A stretch of 64,000 bases of DNA from SAR116 cluster alpha proteobacterium HIMB100 (lineage in GTDB: Bacteria > Pseudomonadota > Alphaproteobacteria > Puniceispirillales > Puniceispirillaceae), in the NCBI GenBank assembly GCA_000238815.2, contig AFXB01000010.1, forward strand, positions 434,001 through 498,000, read 5' to 3'. Positions 43,994-52,384 of this stretch are shown piece by piece. The notes under the pieces are model-generated. The model made no database searches. It worked only from the letters and a program-made list of their open reading frames with translations, and was not told the origin of the DNA. How positions within the stretch are numbered: the first letter of the stretch is position 1; each line of letters opens with the position of its first letter. A program made the translations under genes and the position numbers.

Positions 43994-44479
43994 ATGATTA
44001 AAGGCCTTCATCACGCAGCGTTCAGATGCGAAAATTCAGAACAAACCCGGGCATTTTATGAAGATTTCTTAGGCTTATCCCTGGCTGGTGCCTTGGAAAT
44101 CAAAGAAACCAAGACCGGCCGCGAGGCGTCTGTTCTGCACAGTTTTTATCAGCTGGATGACGGATCTTTCATCGCGTTTTTTGAAGCCCCTGAGCAACCG
44201 TTCGAATTTGTTGAACGACATGATTATGACCTGCATCTGGCGCTGGAAGTATCGCAGGATCATCTGAAGGCCATGTTCGAAAAAGGCAAACAAGACGGTA
44301 TCCCCACAAGAGGCATTTCAGATCATGGATTTATTTCATCAATCTATTTCCGTGACCCCAACGGTTATGTAGTAGAATTGACAGCAAAAGAAGATAATCA
44401 TGATGATCATCTGCAGCCGAACAATTTGTCTGCCCGCACATTACTGAAAGACTGGACAGAGCGGTTCCACGCAGGTTAA
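43994..44479 (+). CDS. VOC (glyoxalase/dioxygenase fold) family protein
   Basis: A 161-residue vicinal-oxygen-chelate protein. GLHHAAFRCENSEQTRAFYEDFLGL at the N-terminus (split by the family's first metal His) and DPNGYVVELT at the C-terminus with a Glu ligand are typical; HLALEV holds the middle His. Start chosen at ATG 43994, 8 bases after GAGG; the ATG at 43982 has no ribosome site. It stands alone on the plus strand ahead of the ccm genes. The function could be a lyase, epimerase or dioxygenase. Confidence 0.85.
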   Translation: MIKGLHHAAFRCENSEQTRAFYEDFLGLSLAGALEIKETKTGREASVLHSFYQLDDGSFIAFFEAPEQPFEFVERHDYDLHLALEVSQDHLKAMFEKGKQDGIPTRGISDHGFISSIYFRDPNGYVVELTAKEDNHDDHLQPNNLSARTLLKDWTERFHAG

Positions 44480-44512
44480 GGCACAGAGTAAAAGCAGAAG
44501 GGTTGCCGGGGG

Positions 44513-44947
44513 GTGACAGGAAAATCAAAACGACTGGCGGTGCTCGCGGTTCTGGCTGTGCTGATATCAGGGGCGGTCTGGCTGGTCTTGTCTGCCCTGC
44601 AGGACAATATCGTGCTGTTTTATGCACCGTCTGAATTATCAGAAGCTGACAAAACCGGCCGGCAATTGCGTGTCGGCGGCCTGGTCCAGGACGGGTCTGT
44701 GCAGATTGACGGGCTGACCGCGCAATTTGAGATCGGAGATGGTGAGGCTGTGGTGGCGGTTGTGTATACAGGTGCGCTGCCTGATTTATTCCGTGAAGGA
44801 CAAGGCATTATCGCCCAAGGTAGTTTTGATGGCGAGCTGTTCAAAGCCACAAGCGTTCTGGCGAAACATGATGAAAATTATATGCCGCGTGAAATTGCCG
44901 ACAGCCTGAAAGATAAAGGGGTCTGGCAGGGAGAGGCAGGGAAATGA
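44513..44947 (+). CDS. ccmE: Cytochrome c maturation heme chaperone
   Basis: Periplasmic, membrane-anchored heme chaperone of 144 residues. An N-terminal membrane helix spans ~8-29, an OB-fold body follows, and the heme-binding His119 lies in LAKHDENYMP with Tyr123 four residues on. It uses a GTG start; no ATG is available near the membrane helix, and the ribosome site is weak. The stop overlaps ccmF by four bases. CcmABCD, which load heme onto CcmE, must be encoded elsewhere. Confidence 0.93.
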   Translation: MTGKSKRLAVLAVLAVLISGAVWLVLSALQDNIVLFYAPSELSEADKTGRQLRVGGLVQDGSVQIDGLTAQFEIGDGEAVVAVVYTGALPDLFREGQGIIAQGSFDGELFKATSVLAKHDENYMPREIADSLKDKGVWQGEAGK

Positions 44948-46908
44948 TAGCTGAGCTGTCTCATTTCGCTTTGTTCCTGGCACTTATAGCCAGTGGCTGT
45001 CAGGCGATCCTGCCGCTTTATGGCAGCCTGGTGCACACCAGCGGCACGCCGGTTACGCGCTATCTTATCCGATCTGCTGATCTGTTTGCCCTAATCGCCG
45101 CAGCAAGTGTGCTGCTGGCCTTTGCCGGTCTGGTCTGGTCGTTTGTTGTTTCTGATTTTTCTGTGGCGCTGGTGGCCAGCCATTCGCATTCCGCCAAGCC
45201 CCTGATTTATAAAATTTCAGGAACCTGGGGCAATCATGAAGGCTCATTATTATTATGGATTGTGATTTTGGTGCTGTTCAGTGCGGTGCTGAGCCTGAGC
45301 CGGCAACAGATGACGGCTTTGCTGAAAGCGCGGGTGCTGGCGGTGCAGGGCATTGTGACAACTGCCTTTCTGGCCTTCAGCCTGTTTACGTCAAACCCGT
45401 TTGAGCGGCTGGAGCTGGCCCCTGTTGACGGGCGCGGACTGAACCCGATCCTGCAGGATATCGGCCTCGCCTTGCATCCGCCGATGCTGTATCTGGGCTA
45501 TGTGGGGCTGTCGATGGCGTTTTCCTTTGCAGTTGCCGCATTGATCAGCGGTCAGGCTGACAAGGGCTGGGCACGGGCTATGCGCCCCTGGGTATCTGCT
45601 GCTTGGTGTGCGCTGACCCTGGGGATCGCGCTGGGCAGCTGGTGGGCATATTATGAGCTGGGCTGGGGCGGCTGGTGGTTCTGGGATCCAGTTGAAAATG
45701 CGTCACTGATGCCCTGGCTGGCGGCAACCGCCCTGTTGCATTCTATTCTGGTGGTAGAAAAATCCGGACAGCTGAAAAGCTGGACCATTTTGCTGGCGAT
45801 CATGGCGTTTTCGCTGTCGCTGGTCGGGACCTTCATTGTCCGGTCTGGTTTGCTGACCTCAGTACACAGCTTTGCCAGCGATCCTGCCAGAGGCGTGTTT
45901 ATTTTAGGGATATTGCTGGTCTCAATCGGCATCCCGCTGGTGTTGTTTGCCTGGCGCGGGCCACAATTGGCAAGCCAGACACAGGCCAGCCTTCTGAGCC
46001 GGGAGGCCGGTCTGATCGCAAATAATTTTCTGCTGACCGCCGCAACGCTGATTGTGCTTATCGGCACATTTTATCCGCTGGGACTGGAGGTGGCGACAGG
46101 TGCCCGCATCACCGTCGGCCCGCCTTATTTTGATGCCACCTTTAATCCGGTTATGGGCCTGTTGGTGGTCTGCATGGCTGGTGGCCCGTTATTGGTCTGG
46201 CGGGCCGGGGCCCTGCCCTCTGCCCGCACAGCCCTGATTGCAGGCGGCATCGGGGCCGGTATTTTGGTTGTGGGCGGCGCCACGCTGGTCGCTGGCCTGT
46301 CTGCAGCAGCATTGGCCGGACTGGCGCTTGTCGGCTGGCTGGGGCTGTCCATCGGCGGCGATATCATTGCCCGGCTGAAGCCCATTCATTCCGGGTCTCT
46401 GGCCGGACGGCTGGCTCACATTACCGGACCGGTCTGGGGTATGTGGATTGCCCATTTTGGCATGGTTGTCTTTCTGATTGGGGCGCTGGGTGAAGGGCTG
46501 TTCCAGACAGAAGTAATCACACGGGCCAAACCCGGTGACACCATCATGCTGGCAGGGCGCACAGCCACCTTTACCGGCATTGAAGCCAGGCAAGGACCGA
46601 ATTATCAGACGGAAACAGCACTGATTGAATTACGTGATGAAGGCCAGCTGGTCAGTGTGATGACGCCAGAAAAGCGGTTTTATCCGGCCGCCCGCCAGAC
46701 CACCACAGAAGCCGCCATACGCAGCCGTTTTAACGGCGATGATTATATGGTTCTGGGAGATGGCGATGCGGCATCCGGCTATACGCTGCGGCTGTATCAC
46801 AAACCGCTGGTCAGCTTTATCTGGCTGGGGGCGGTGATGATGGCCCTTGGTGCGCTGGTTGCGATTTTCACCAGGCCACGCCACCGCCAGACCCGCATGG
46901 AGGTCTGA
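44944..46908 (+). CDS. ccmF: Cytochrome c heme lyase subunit
   Basis: Large multi-pass inner-membrane protein of 654 residues that transfers heme from CcmE to apocytochrome c. GTWGNHEGS at 93-101 and the tryptophan-rich WGGWWFWDPVENAS at 241-254 bind heme; about 14 membrane segments are visible, with a large periplasmic domain near the C-terminus. It is translationally coupled to ccmE and followed by ccmG. Confidence 0.96.
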   Translation: MIAELSHFALFLALIASGCQAILPLYGSLVHTSGTPVTRYLIRSADLFALIAAASVLLAFAGLVWSFVVSDFSVALVASHSHSAKPLIYKISGTWGNHEGSLLLWIVILVLFSAVLSLSRQQMTALLKARVLAVQGIVTTAFLAFSLFTSNPFERLELAPVDGRGLNPILQDIGLALHPPMLYLGYVGLSMAFSFAVAALISGQADKGWARAMRPWVSAAWCALTLGIALGSWWAYYELGWGGWWFWDPVENASLMPWLAATALLHSILVVEKSGQLKSWTILLAIMAFSLSLVGTFIVRSGLLTSVHSFASDPARGVFILGILLVSIGIPLVLFAWRGPQLASQTQASLLSREAGLIANNFLLTAATLIVLIGTFYPLGLEVATGARITVGPPYFDATFNPVMGLLVVCMAGGPLLVWRAGALPSARTALIAGGIGAGILVVGGATLVAGLSAAALAGLALVGWLGLSIGGDIIARLKPIHSGSLAGRLAHITGPVWGMWIAHFGMVVFLIGALGEGLFQTEVITRAKPGDTIMLAGRTATFTGIEARQGPNYQTETALIELRDEGQLVSVMTPEKRFYPAARQTTTEAAIRSRFNGDDYMVLGDGDAASGYTLRLYHKPLVSFIWLGAVMMALGALVAIFTRPRHRQTRMEV

Positions 46909-46912
46909 CGAG

Positions 46913-47464
46913 ATGAGCAGATTTTCGCCACGGCTGTCTTTTTTCCTGCCCCTGTTCGGGTTTGTTCTGTTGCTGGCCATATCGGGTATTGCGCTGTTCA
47001 GCACCTTGTCCGGAACACGGGACATCACCCAGCTGCCGTCTGTTCTGATCGGCAAACAGCCGCCACAAACAGATTTGGCATTATTATCTGATGCTTCAGG
47101 CTTTGTTGATTTTTCTGCCTTCAATGGTGAGGTGATCGCGGTAAATTTCTTTGCCAGCTGGTGTGCGCCCTGCCGTGCTGAGGCCCCGGCCCTGGAGGCG
47201 CTCAGCAAGACGCTGCCCATTATCGGTATCGCTTATAAAGACAAGGCTGAAGACACCAATGCTTTCCTGCAGCAATATGGAAATCCCTTTAGCCAGATTG
47301 GGATGGATGCAGATGGACGCACAGGGCTGGCCTGGGGGCTGTATGGGGTTCCTGAAACCTATCTGATTGACCAGAGCGGAAAGATTATTCTGCGTCACGC
47401 CGGTCCGGTGAACAAACATGTGATGGAGGAGCTGATCCTGCCTGCCATCGCCGCCGCCAAATGA
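46913..47464 (+). CDS. ccmG: Thiol:disulfide interchange protein of cytochrome c maturation
   Basis: Membrane-anchored thioredoxin-fold protein (DsbE/CcmG) of 183 residues. An N-terminal anchor spans ~9-31 and the redox motif WCAPC lies at 83-87. It keeps the CXXCH cysteines of apocytochrome c reduced. ATG 46913 is preceded by GGAGG; a longer frame from 46847 would overlap ccmF. The stop overlaps ccmH by four bases. Confidence 0.94.
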   Translation: MSRFSPRLSFFLPLFGFVLLLAISGIALFSTLSGTRDITQLPSVLIGKQPPQTDLALLSDASGFVDFSAFNGEVIAVNFFASWCAPCRAEAPALEALSKTLPIIGIAYKDKAEDTNAFLQQYGNPFSQIGMDADGRTGLAWGLYGVPETYLIDQSGKIILRHAGPVNKHVMEELILPAIAAAK

Positions 47465-49065
47465 CCGCCGCCACCCGTATAGGCCGGACAGCTCAGCTGG
47501 CCATATGGCTGATTATGGGGCTGTTTTATGCCGGACCTGCCAGCCTTATCGCGCCTTCAGCATATGCATTGACCGCAGAAGAAAAATTGGCAGATCCTGT
47601 GCTGGAAGACCGGGCAAGAGCCCTGTCAAAACAGCTGCGTTGTCTGGTCTGCCAGAACCAGTCGATTGATGATTCAGATGCTGAACTGGCAAAAGACCTG
47701 CGCCGTGAAGTGCGCACACGTCTGCAGACCGGGGCAAGTGATGCAGAAATCCTGCGCGCAATTCAGCAGACTTATGGTGATTATGTGCTGCTGAAGCCGC
47801 CTGTATCCAAACAGACCTGGCTGTTATGGCTGACCCCTGTGCTGGTGCTGGCGGGCGGGGCGATTGTGATGGGCCTGTCCTTGCGCCGGACCGGCCAGAA
47901 CAGGCCTGAACCACAAACCTCTGAAAAAGGGGCAGATATACACACCGCTCAGCAGCAAGAACAGGCTCTGCCCCTAGGCTATATGATCAGTGCCGGGATA
48001 GCTGTGCTGGTTCTGGCCGGTGGTTTATATCTGTTTTATGGGCGGCCTGATCTGCCTGATCAGCCGCTGGCTGAACGCGCCGCCGAGCTGGCCGAAAAAG
48101 ACGCTGATGCGGCAGCGGAAACTGCGGCGCTGACTGCCGCCTTTACCGCTGCCCAACAAGCCACAACAGAGCAGCCAGACAATCTTGATGCTTGGCTGCA
48201 GCTGGCGCTGGCCGCGGCCAGACGCGGCGATGCGCAGACAGAAATAAAGGCCTTAACCACTGCGCTGGCACTGACAGAAGGCGCACCAGAAATCAAGGCG
48301 ATGATAGCAGAAGCGATGAGCCGGGATGCCGGTGGACAGGTCACGGTTCCGGCCCGCCAGCTGGTTGAGGAGATTTTAAGCGAAAACCCTGATGAGCCAA
48401 GAGCGTTATTTTTATCTGGCCTGGCTGCCTATCAGGATGAGGCGTTTCAGCTGGCGATTGACAGATGGATGTATTTATATTCGCTGTCAGCGGCAAACGC
48501 GCCCTGGCTGGCCACACTGGAAGAAAATATCAGCCGTGCGGCTGAGGATGGCAATCTGGCCCGGCCTGACTTCGCTGCCGCCCGCGCAACTGATGCACAG
48601 TCAGATATTGCCGCGCTGCCGCAAAGCCAGCAGCAGGAGATGATCGCGCAGATGGTCGACGGGCTGGCGGCCCGGCTGAAAGATGAGCCAGATGACCGTA
48701 AAGGCTGGTTGAGGCTGGCCAGGTCCTATCAGGTTCTGGGCCGTGTTCCAGACCAGATAGATGCGCTGTTCGTCGCGGCCGCCCTTGATTTATCTGATCA
48801 TGAGCTGGTGATATATCTGGCAGAAGTGATTTTGCAATCTGGCCAGAGTGAAGCCTATGCAGGACAGATTGGCGCCCTATTGGACCAGCTGGCGCCCACC
48901 GCAAAGCAGCGTCCGCAATGGCAGTTTTTCAGAGGCCATTATGCGCTGAGTGAAGGCCAGACTGAATTGGCCCGCAGCAGCTGGACCGCCTTGCTGTCCA
49001 GTCTGCCTGCCGGCTCTGAGCTGGCGCAGCTGATTCAGCAGAAAATCGCTGCGTTACCAGACTGA
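47461..49065 (+). CDS. ccmH: CcmH with fused CcmI-like TPR region
   Basis: A 534-residue fusion. After a signal segment (~12-36), LRCLVCQNQ at 59-67 carries the CXXC of CcmH/CycL, followed by a membrane helix at ~119-139. A second helix near 178-200 starts the CcmI part, whose C-terminal ~310 residues form helical TPR-like repeats that hold apocytochrome c. In many alphaproteobacteria ccmH and ccmI (cycH) are separate; in E. coli they are fused. The gene is convergent with speB, with only ten bases between the stops. Confidence 0.92.
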   Translation: MTAATRIGRTAQLAIWLIMGLFYAGPASLIAPSAYALTAEEKLADPVLEDRARALSKQLRCLVCQNQSIDDSDAELAKDLRREVRTRLQTGASDAEILRAIQQTYGDYVLLKPPVSKQTWLLWLTPVLVLAGGAIVMGLSLRRTGQNRPEPQTSEKGADIHTAQQQEQALPLGYMISAGIAVLVLAGGLYLFYGRPDLPDQPLAERAAELAEKDADAAAETAALTAAFTAAQQATTEQPDNLDAWLQLALAAARRGDAQTEIKALTTALALTEGAPEIKAMIAEAMSRDAGGQVTVPARQLVEEILSENPDEPRALFLSGLAAYQDEAFQLAIDRWMYLYSLSAANAPWLATLEENISRAAEDGNLARPDFAAARATDAQSDIAALPQSQQQEMIAQMVDGLAARLKDEPDDRKGWLRLARSYQVLGRVPDQIDALFVAAALDLSDHELVIYLAEVILQSGQSEAYAGQIGALLDQLAPTAKQRPQWQFFRGHYALSEGQTELARSSWTALLSSLPAGSELAQLIQQKIAALPD

Positions 49066-49075
49066 TAGTCAGGTT

Positions 49076-49960
49076 TTAGCGCCGGCCTGCAGCAAGCGCG
49101 ATCAGATGATAGGTGATGAGCGCAGCTGTAAAATCGCTGGCGGGATGTGCAGGTGACGGGGCCAGTTCAACCACATCCATACCCACAATGCGGCGCCCGG
49201 AACAGGCCGAGCTGACCAGATCAAGGGCCTGATAAAAGCCCAGGCCGCCGGGAACAGGTGTGCCGGTCGCCGGCAGCACAGACGGGTCAAGCCCGTCCAG
49301 ATCAAAGCTGATATAAATCTGTTCCGGAAAATCGTCAGGCAATGTGAGGTCTGTGATCTGATGGCGGACCAGTTCGCCCGCATCACGATAACCGACATTG
49401 TAACGCCTGCGCGCTTCTGCCTCTTCAGCACAGAACGCCCGGACGCCAAGCTGATAAATCGGAATGCCGTCTTCAGAACATAAATGCATCACACTGGCAT
49501 GAGAATGAGCCTCGCCCTGATAAGCAGCGCGCAAATCTGCGTGTGCATCAATCTGCAGAATGCCGAACGGCGCATCAAGGTTGTCTTTCATGCCCATCAC
49601 CGCGCCGTAGGTCAGGCTGTGTTCGCCGCCAAGCGTCACCGGAATATGACCACGTCCCACACAGGCTGCAATGTGCTGGCGCAGCACATCCAGAACCTGT
49701 TCAATCGGGCCGGATGTGTCAATTTCAGGATGCGTGAACACGCCATGCCGGCACGGCTCATCCCCGTCAATAAGCCGTTCCAGCTGATGGCTGGCCGCAA
49801 TAATGGCCGCTGGTCCTGCAGCTGTGCCTGCGCCATATGAGACGGTCTTTTCTAGCCCGCAAGACATGACCTCAAACAGGGCCTGATCAAGGCTGTTTTC
49901 AGCAGCTGATAATTCCTCACCCAAAAATTGTGATAAGAGCGGATCTGCAGGTCCGGTCAT
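49076..49960 (-). CDS. speB: Agmatinase
   Basis: Binuclear manganese ureohydrolase of 294 residues that turns agmatine into putrescine and urea. Metal ligands seen: His114 in GGEHS, Asp138, His140 and Asp142 in DAHADLR, and Asp220 and Asp222 in SFDLDGLDPS. It follows nspC with a four-base overlap and lies in one operon with arginine decarboxylase, which makes agmatine; that rules in agmatinase over arginase. Confidence 0.93.
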   Translation of the reverse strand: MTGPADPLLSQFLGEELSAAENSLDQALFEVMSCGLEKTVSYGAGTAAGPAAIIAASHQLERLIDGDEPCRHGVFTHPEIDTSGPIEQVLDVLRQHIAACVGRGHIPVTLGGEHSLTYGAVMGMKDNLDAPFGILQIDAHADLRAAYQGEAHSHASVMHLCSEDGIPIYQLGVRAFCAEEAEARRRYNVGYRDAGELVRHQITDLTLPDDFPEQIYISFDLDGLDPSVLPATGTPVPGGLGFYQALDLVSSACSGRRIVGMDVVELAPSPAHPASDFTAALITYHLIALAAGRR

Positions 49961-51135
49961 GACAATCTGCTTTCAAAATCAGCATAGGAGAATTCACGCA
50001 CCAGTGAGAGATCACCTGAACGGCTGTCCCATAACGCCAGCGCGGGCAATGGCACCCCGTTAAACATGGTTGTCTTGACCATCGAATAATGCGCCTGATC
50101 CAAAAAGGCCAGCCGCTGGCCTGGGACCGGGATCTGGTCAAACCGGTAATCCCCGATAACATCGCCCGCCAGACAGCTGGGCCCGCCCAAGCGCACCAAA
50201 GGGCCCGTTTCAGATTCGGCCAACAGGCCCGGCCGGTACGGCGCTTCCAGCACATCCGGCATATGGCAGGTGGCGGAGATATCAATGATAGCAACCGGCC
50301 CGTCATTATCCATAACATCCAGAACTTCACCAACCAGAATGCCTGCATCAAAGGCAATTGCGGTACCCGGTTCCAGATAAACATCCAGCTGATAGGTCTG
50401 GCGCAAATCAGTAAGACACGCCACCAGACCAGCCCGATCATAATCAGGAGCGGTGATCATATGGCCGCCCCCCAGATTAAGCCAGGACAGGCGTCCGTCT
50501 GCACGGTCCAGAAGCGGGCGAATAACCTCAACCAGCCGGGCCAGCTCCTCAAACCCCTGTTCACACAGGCTGTGTATATGCAGACCAGAGATGTGATTAA
50601 AGAGGTCATCATCCAGCTGGTTTATTGGCAGGCCAAGGCGGGAACGCGGTGCGCTGGGGTCATATTTTTCAACCTCACCCAGCGGCAGGCCGGGGTTGAT
50701 CCGCAGACCGATTTCCGCACCACCAGCACAGGCTTGCGCAGCAAAGCGGGCGATCTGTTGCGGGCTGTTGAAAATGATGTGATCGCAGATATCCGCCAGC
50801 TCAGCTATTTCCTGAGGCTTGTAGGCCGGCGCAAAACAAGACACAACCCCGGCATCAGCAGAGCGGACATAATGGGCGCGGGCCAGGCGGGCTTCATATA
50901 AGCCGGACGCACAGGCCCCATTCAAATAGCGGCTGACAAGAGGCGCAGCAGACCACAGCGAAAATGCCTTCAGCGCGGTCAGTATTTGTGCACCAGACTG
51001 ATCAGCCACCTGCTTCAGAACCGCTAGATTTTCTTCCAGACGGGCAAGGTCAGTGACAAAAGACGGGCTGGGAACAGCAGTCAGATCAAAGCTGGCAAAC
51101 CGGCCCGGACCAGCAGTTTTGGTCTGCATCACCAT
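49957..51135 (-). CDS. nspC: Carboxynorspermidine/carboxyspermidine decarboxylase
   Basis: PLP enzyme of the alanine-racemase fold, 392 residues. Lys56 in LTALKAFSLW is the likely PLP lysine, and the C-terminal half has the YLEPGTAIAF and GPSCLAGDVIG segments typical of NspC. It decarboxylates the carboxy-polyamine made by the dehydrogenase gene one base upstream, producing spermidine (or norspermidine). It lies between that gene and speB in the operon. Confidence 0.93.
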   Translation of the reverse strand: MVMQTKTAGPGRFASFDLTAVPSPSFVTDLARLEENLAVLKQVADQSGAQILTALKAFSLWSAAPLVSRYLNGACASGLYEARLARAHYVRSADAGVVSCFAPAYKPQEIAELADICDHIIFNSPQQIARFAAQACAGGAEIGLRINPGLPLGEVEKYDPSAPRSRLGLPINQLDDDLFNHISGLHIHSLCEQGFEELARLVEVIRPLLDRADGRLSWLNLGGGHMITAPDYDRAGLVACLTDLRQTYQLDVYLEPGTAIAFDAGILVGEVLDVMDNDGPVAIIDISATCHMPDVLEAPYRPGLLAESETGPLVRLGGPSCLAGDVIGDYRFDQIPVPGQRLAFLDQAHYSMVKTTMFNGVPLPALALWDSRSGDLSLVREFSYADFESRLS

Positions 51136-51136
51136 C

Positions 51137-52342
51137 TCAGAAAGACAGCGCCTTATCCAGCATCTTTACCTGCCAGGGCAAACCATGTTGATTCAGCATC
51201 GCCATAAAGGGATCAGGGTCAAATTGTTCCATATTGAACACGCCTGTGCCAGACCATGTGTTCGTGGCCATCATGGCCGCCCCGATCATCGCCGGCACGC
51301 CTGTGGTATAGCTAACCGCCTGTGATCCCACCTCGGCAAAGCAGGCTTCGTGATCACACACATTATAGACATAAGCGGTGCGTTCCTCGCCATCCTGGCG
51401 GCCAGTGACGATGGTACCGATACAGGTCTTGCCCGTGGTGGTTTTGCCTAAATCACCCGGGTCAGGCAGAACCGCTTTCAGAAATTGCAACGGCACGATT
51501 TCTTTGCCTTCATAAATAATCGGTTCAATCGAGGTCAGGCCAACATTCTGGAGCACTTCCAGATGCTTCAGATAAGCATCACCAAAGGTCATCCAGAAGC
51601 GGGCCCGTTCCAGTTCCGGAAAATGTTTTGATAATGATTCCAGCTCTTCATGATACATCAGATACATATTGCGCGGACCGACTTCCGGAAAATCAAAGCT
51701 GTGCTTGAATGACAGGGCTGGTGTTTCCACCCAGCCGCCCTGTTGCCAGTGACGGGCAGGTGCTGTGACCTCGCGAATATTAATCTCAGGATTGAAATTC
51801 GTAGCGAAATGCTGGCCGTGATCCCCGCCGTTACAATCCAGAATATCCAGCGTTTTCATCTGGCTGATCAGATGTTTTTTGGTATAGGCCGTAAACACAT
51901 TGGTGACACCGGGATCAAAGCCTGAGCCCAGCAAGGCCATCAATCCTGCTTCAGCAAATTTATCCTGATAGGCCCATTGCCAGTGATATTCAAATTTGGC
52001 CTCATCAATGGGTTCGTAATTGGCCGTGTCCAGATAATGCGCCCCCGCCATAAGGCACGCATCCATGATGGTCAAATCCTGATAAGGCAGGGCCAGATTG
52101 ACGACCAGTTCGGCCCCTGTCGATTCAATCAGACGGGCCGTGGCATCTGTATCATCAGCATCCAGTTCAGCTGTTTTAATCTGTGTGCCGACCCGTTCTT
52201 TCACAGACGCCGCGATATCCCTGCATTTGAATTCACGGCGGCTGGCCAGGGTGATATCGGAAAACACCTCAGGCAGCATCGCCATTTTATGGACCGCAAC
52301 AGAACCGACACCGCCGGCACCAATGACAAGAATCTTAGTCAT
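51137..52342 (-). CDS. Carboxynorspermidine/carboxyspermidine dehydrogenase (saccharopine-dehydrogenase family)
   Basis: NADPH-dependent enzyme of 401 residues that condenses aspartate semialdehyde with a diamine. GAGGVG at 8-13 is the nucleotide loop; the LDCNGGDHGQHFATNFNPE segment and YNVCDHEACFAEV are typical of this branch rather than lysine-forming saccharopine dehydrogenase. The nspC and speA neighbours fix the assignment. This is the SAM-independent route to spermidine from putrescine. Confidence 0.92.
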   Translation of the reverse strand: MTKILVIGAGGVGSVAVHKMAMLPEVFSDITLASRREFKCRDIAASVKERVGTQIKTAELDADDTDATARLIESTGAELVVNLALPYQDLTIMDACLMAGAHYLDTANYEPIDEAKFEYHWQWAYQDKFAEAGLMALLGSGFDPGVTNVFTAYTKKHLISQMKTLDILDCNGGDHGQHFATNFNPEINIREVTAPARHWQQGGWVETPALSFKHSFDFPEVGPRNMYLMYHEELESLSKHFPELERARFWMTFGDAYLKHLEVLQNVGLTSIEPIIYEGKEIVPLQFLKAVLPDPGDLGKTTTGKTCIGTIVTGRQDGEERTAYVYNVCDHEACFAEVGSQAVSYTTGVPAMIGAAMMATNTWSGTGVFNMEQFDPDPFMAMLNQHGLPWQVKMLDKALSF

Positions 52343-52384
52343 GATTGAGTTGTCCTTTATCTGTTATCTGATGATTGTCTGGGG

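Noticed and set aside
50089-50901. 270-codon plus-strand open frame
   Set aside because: Antisense to nspC, which has clear family motifs; the translation resembles no protein family.
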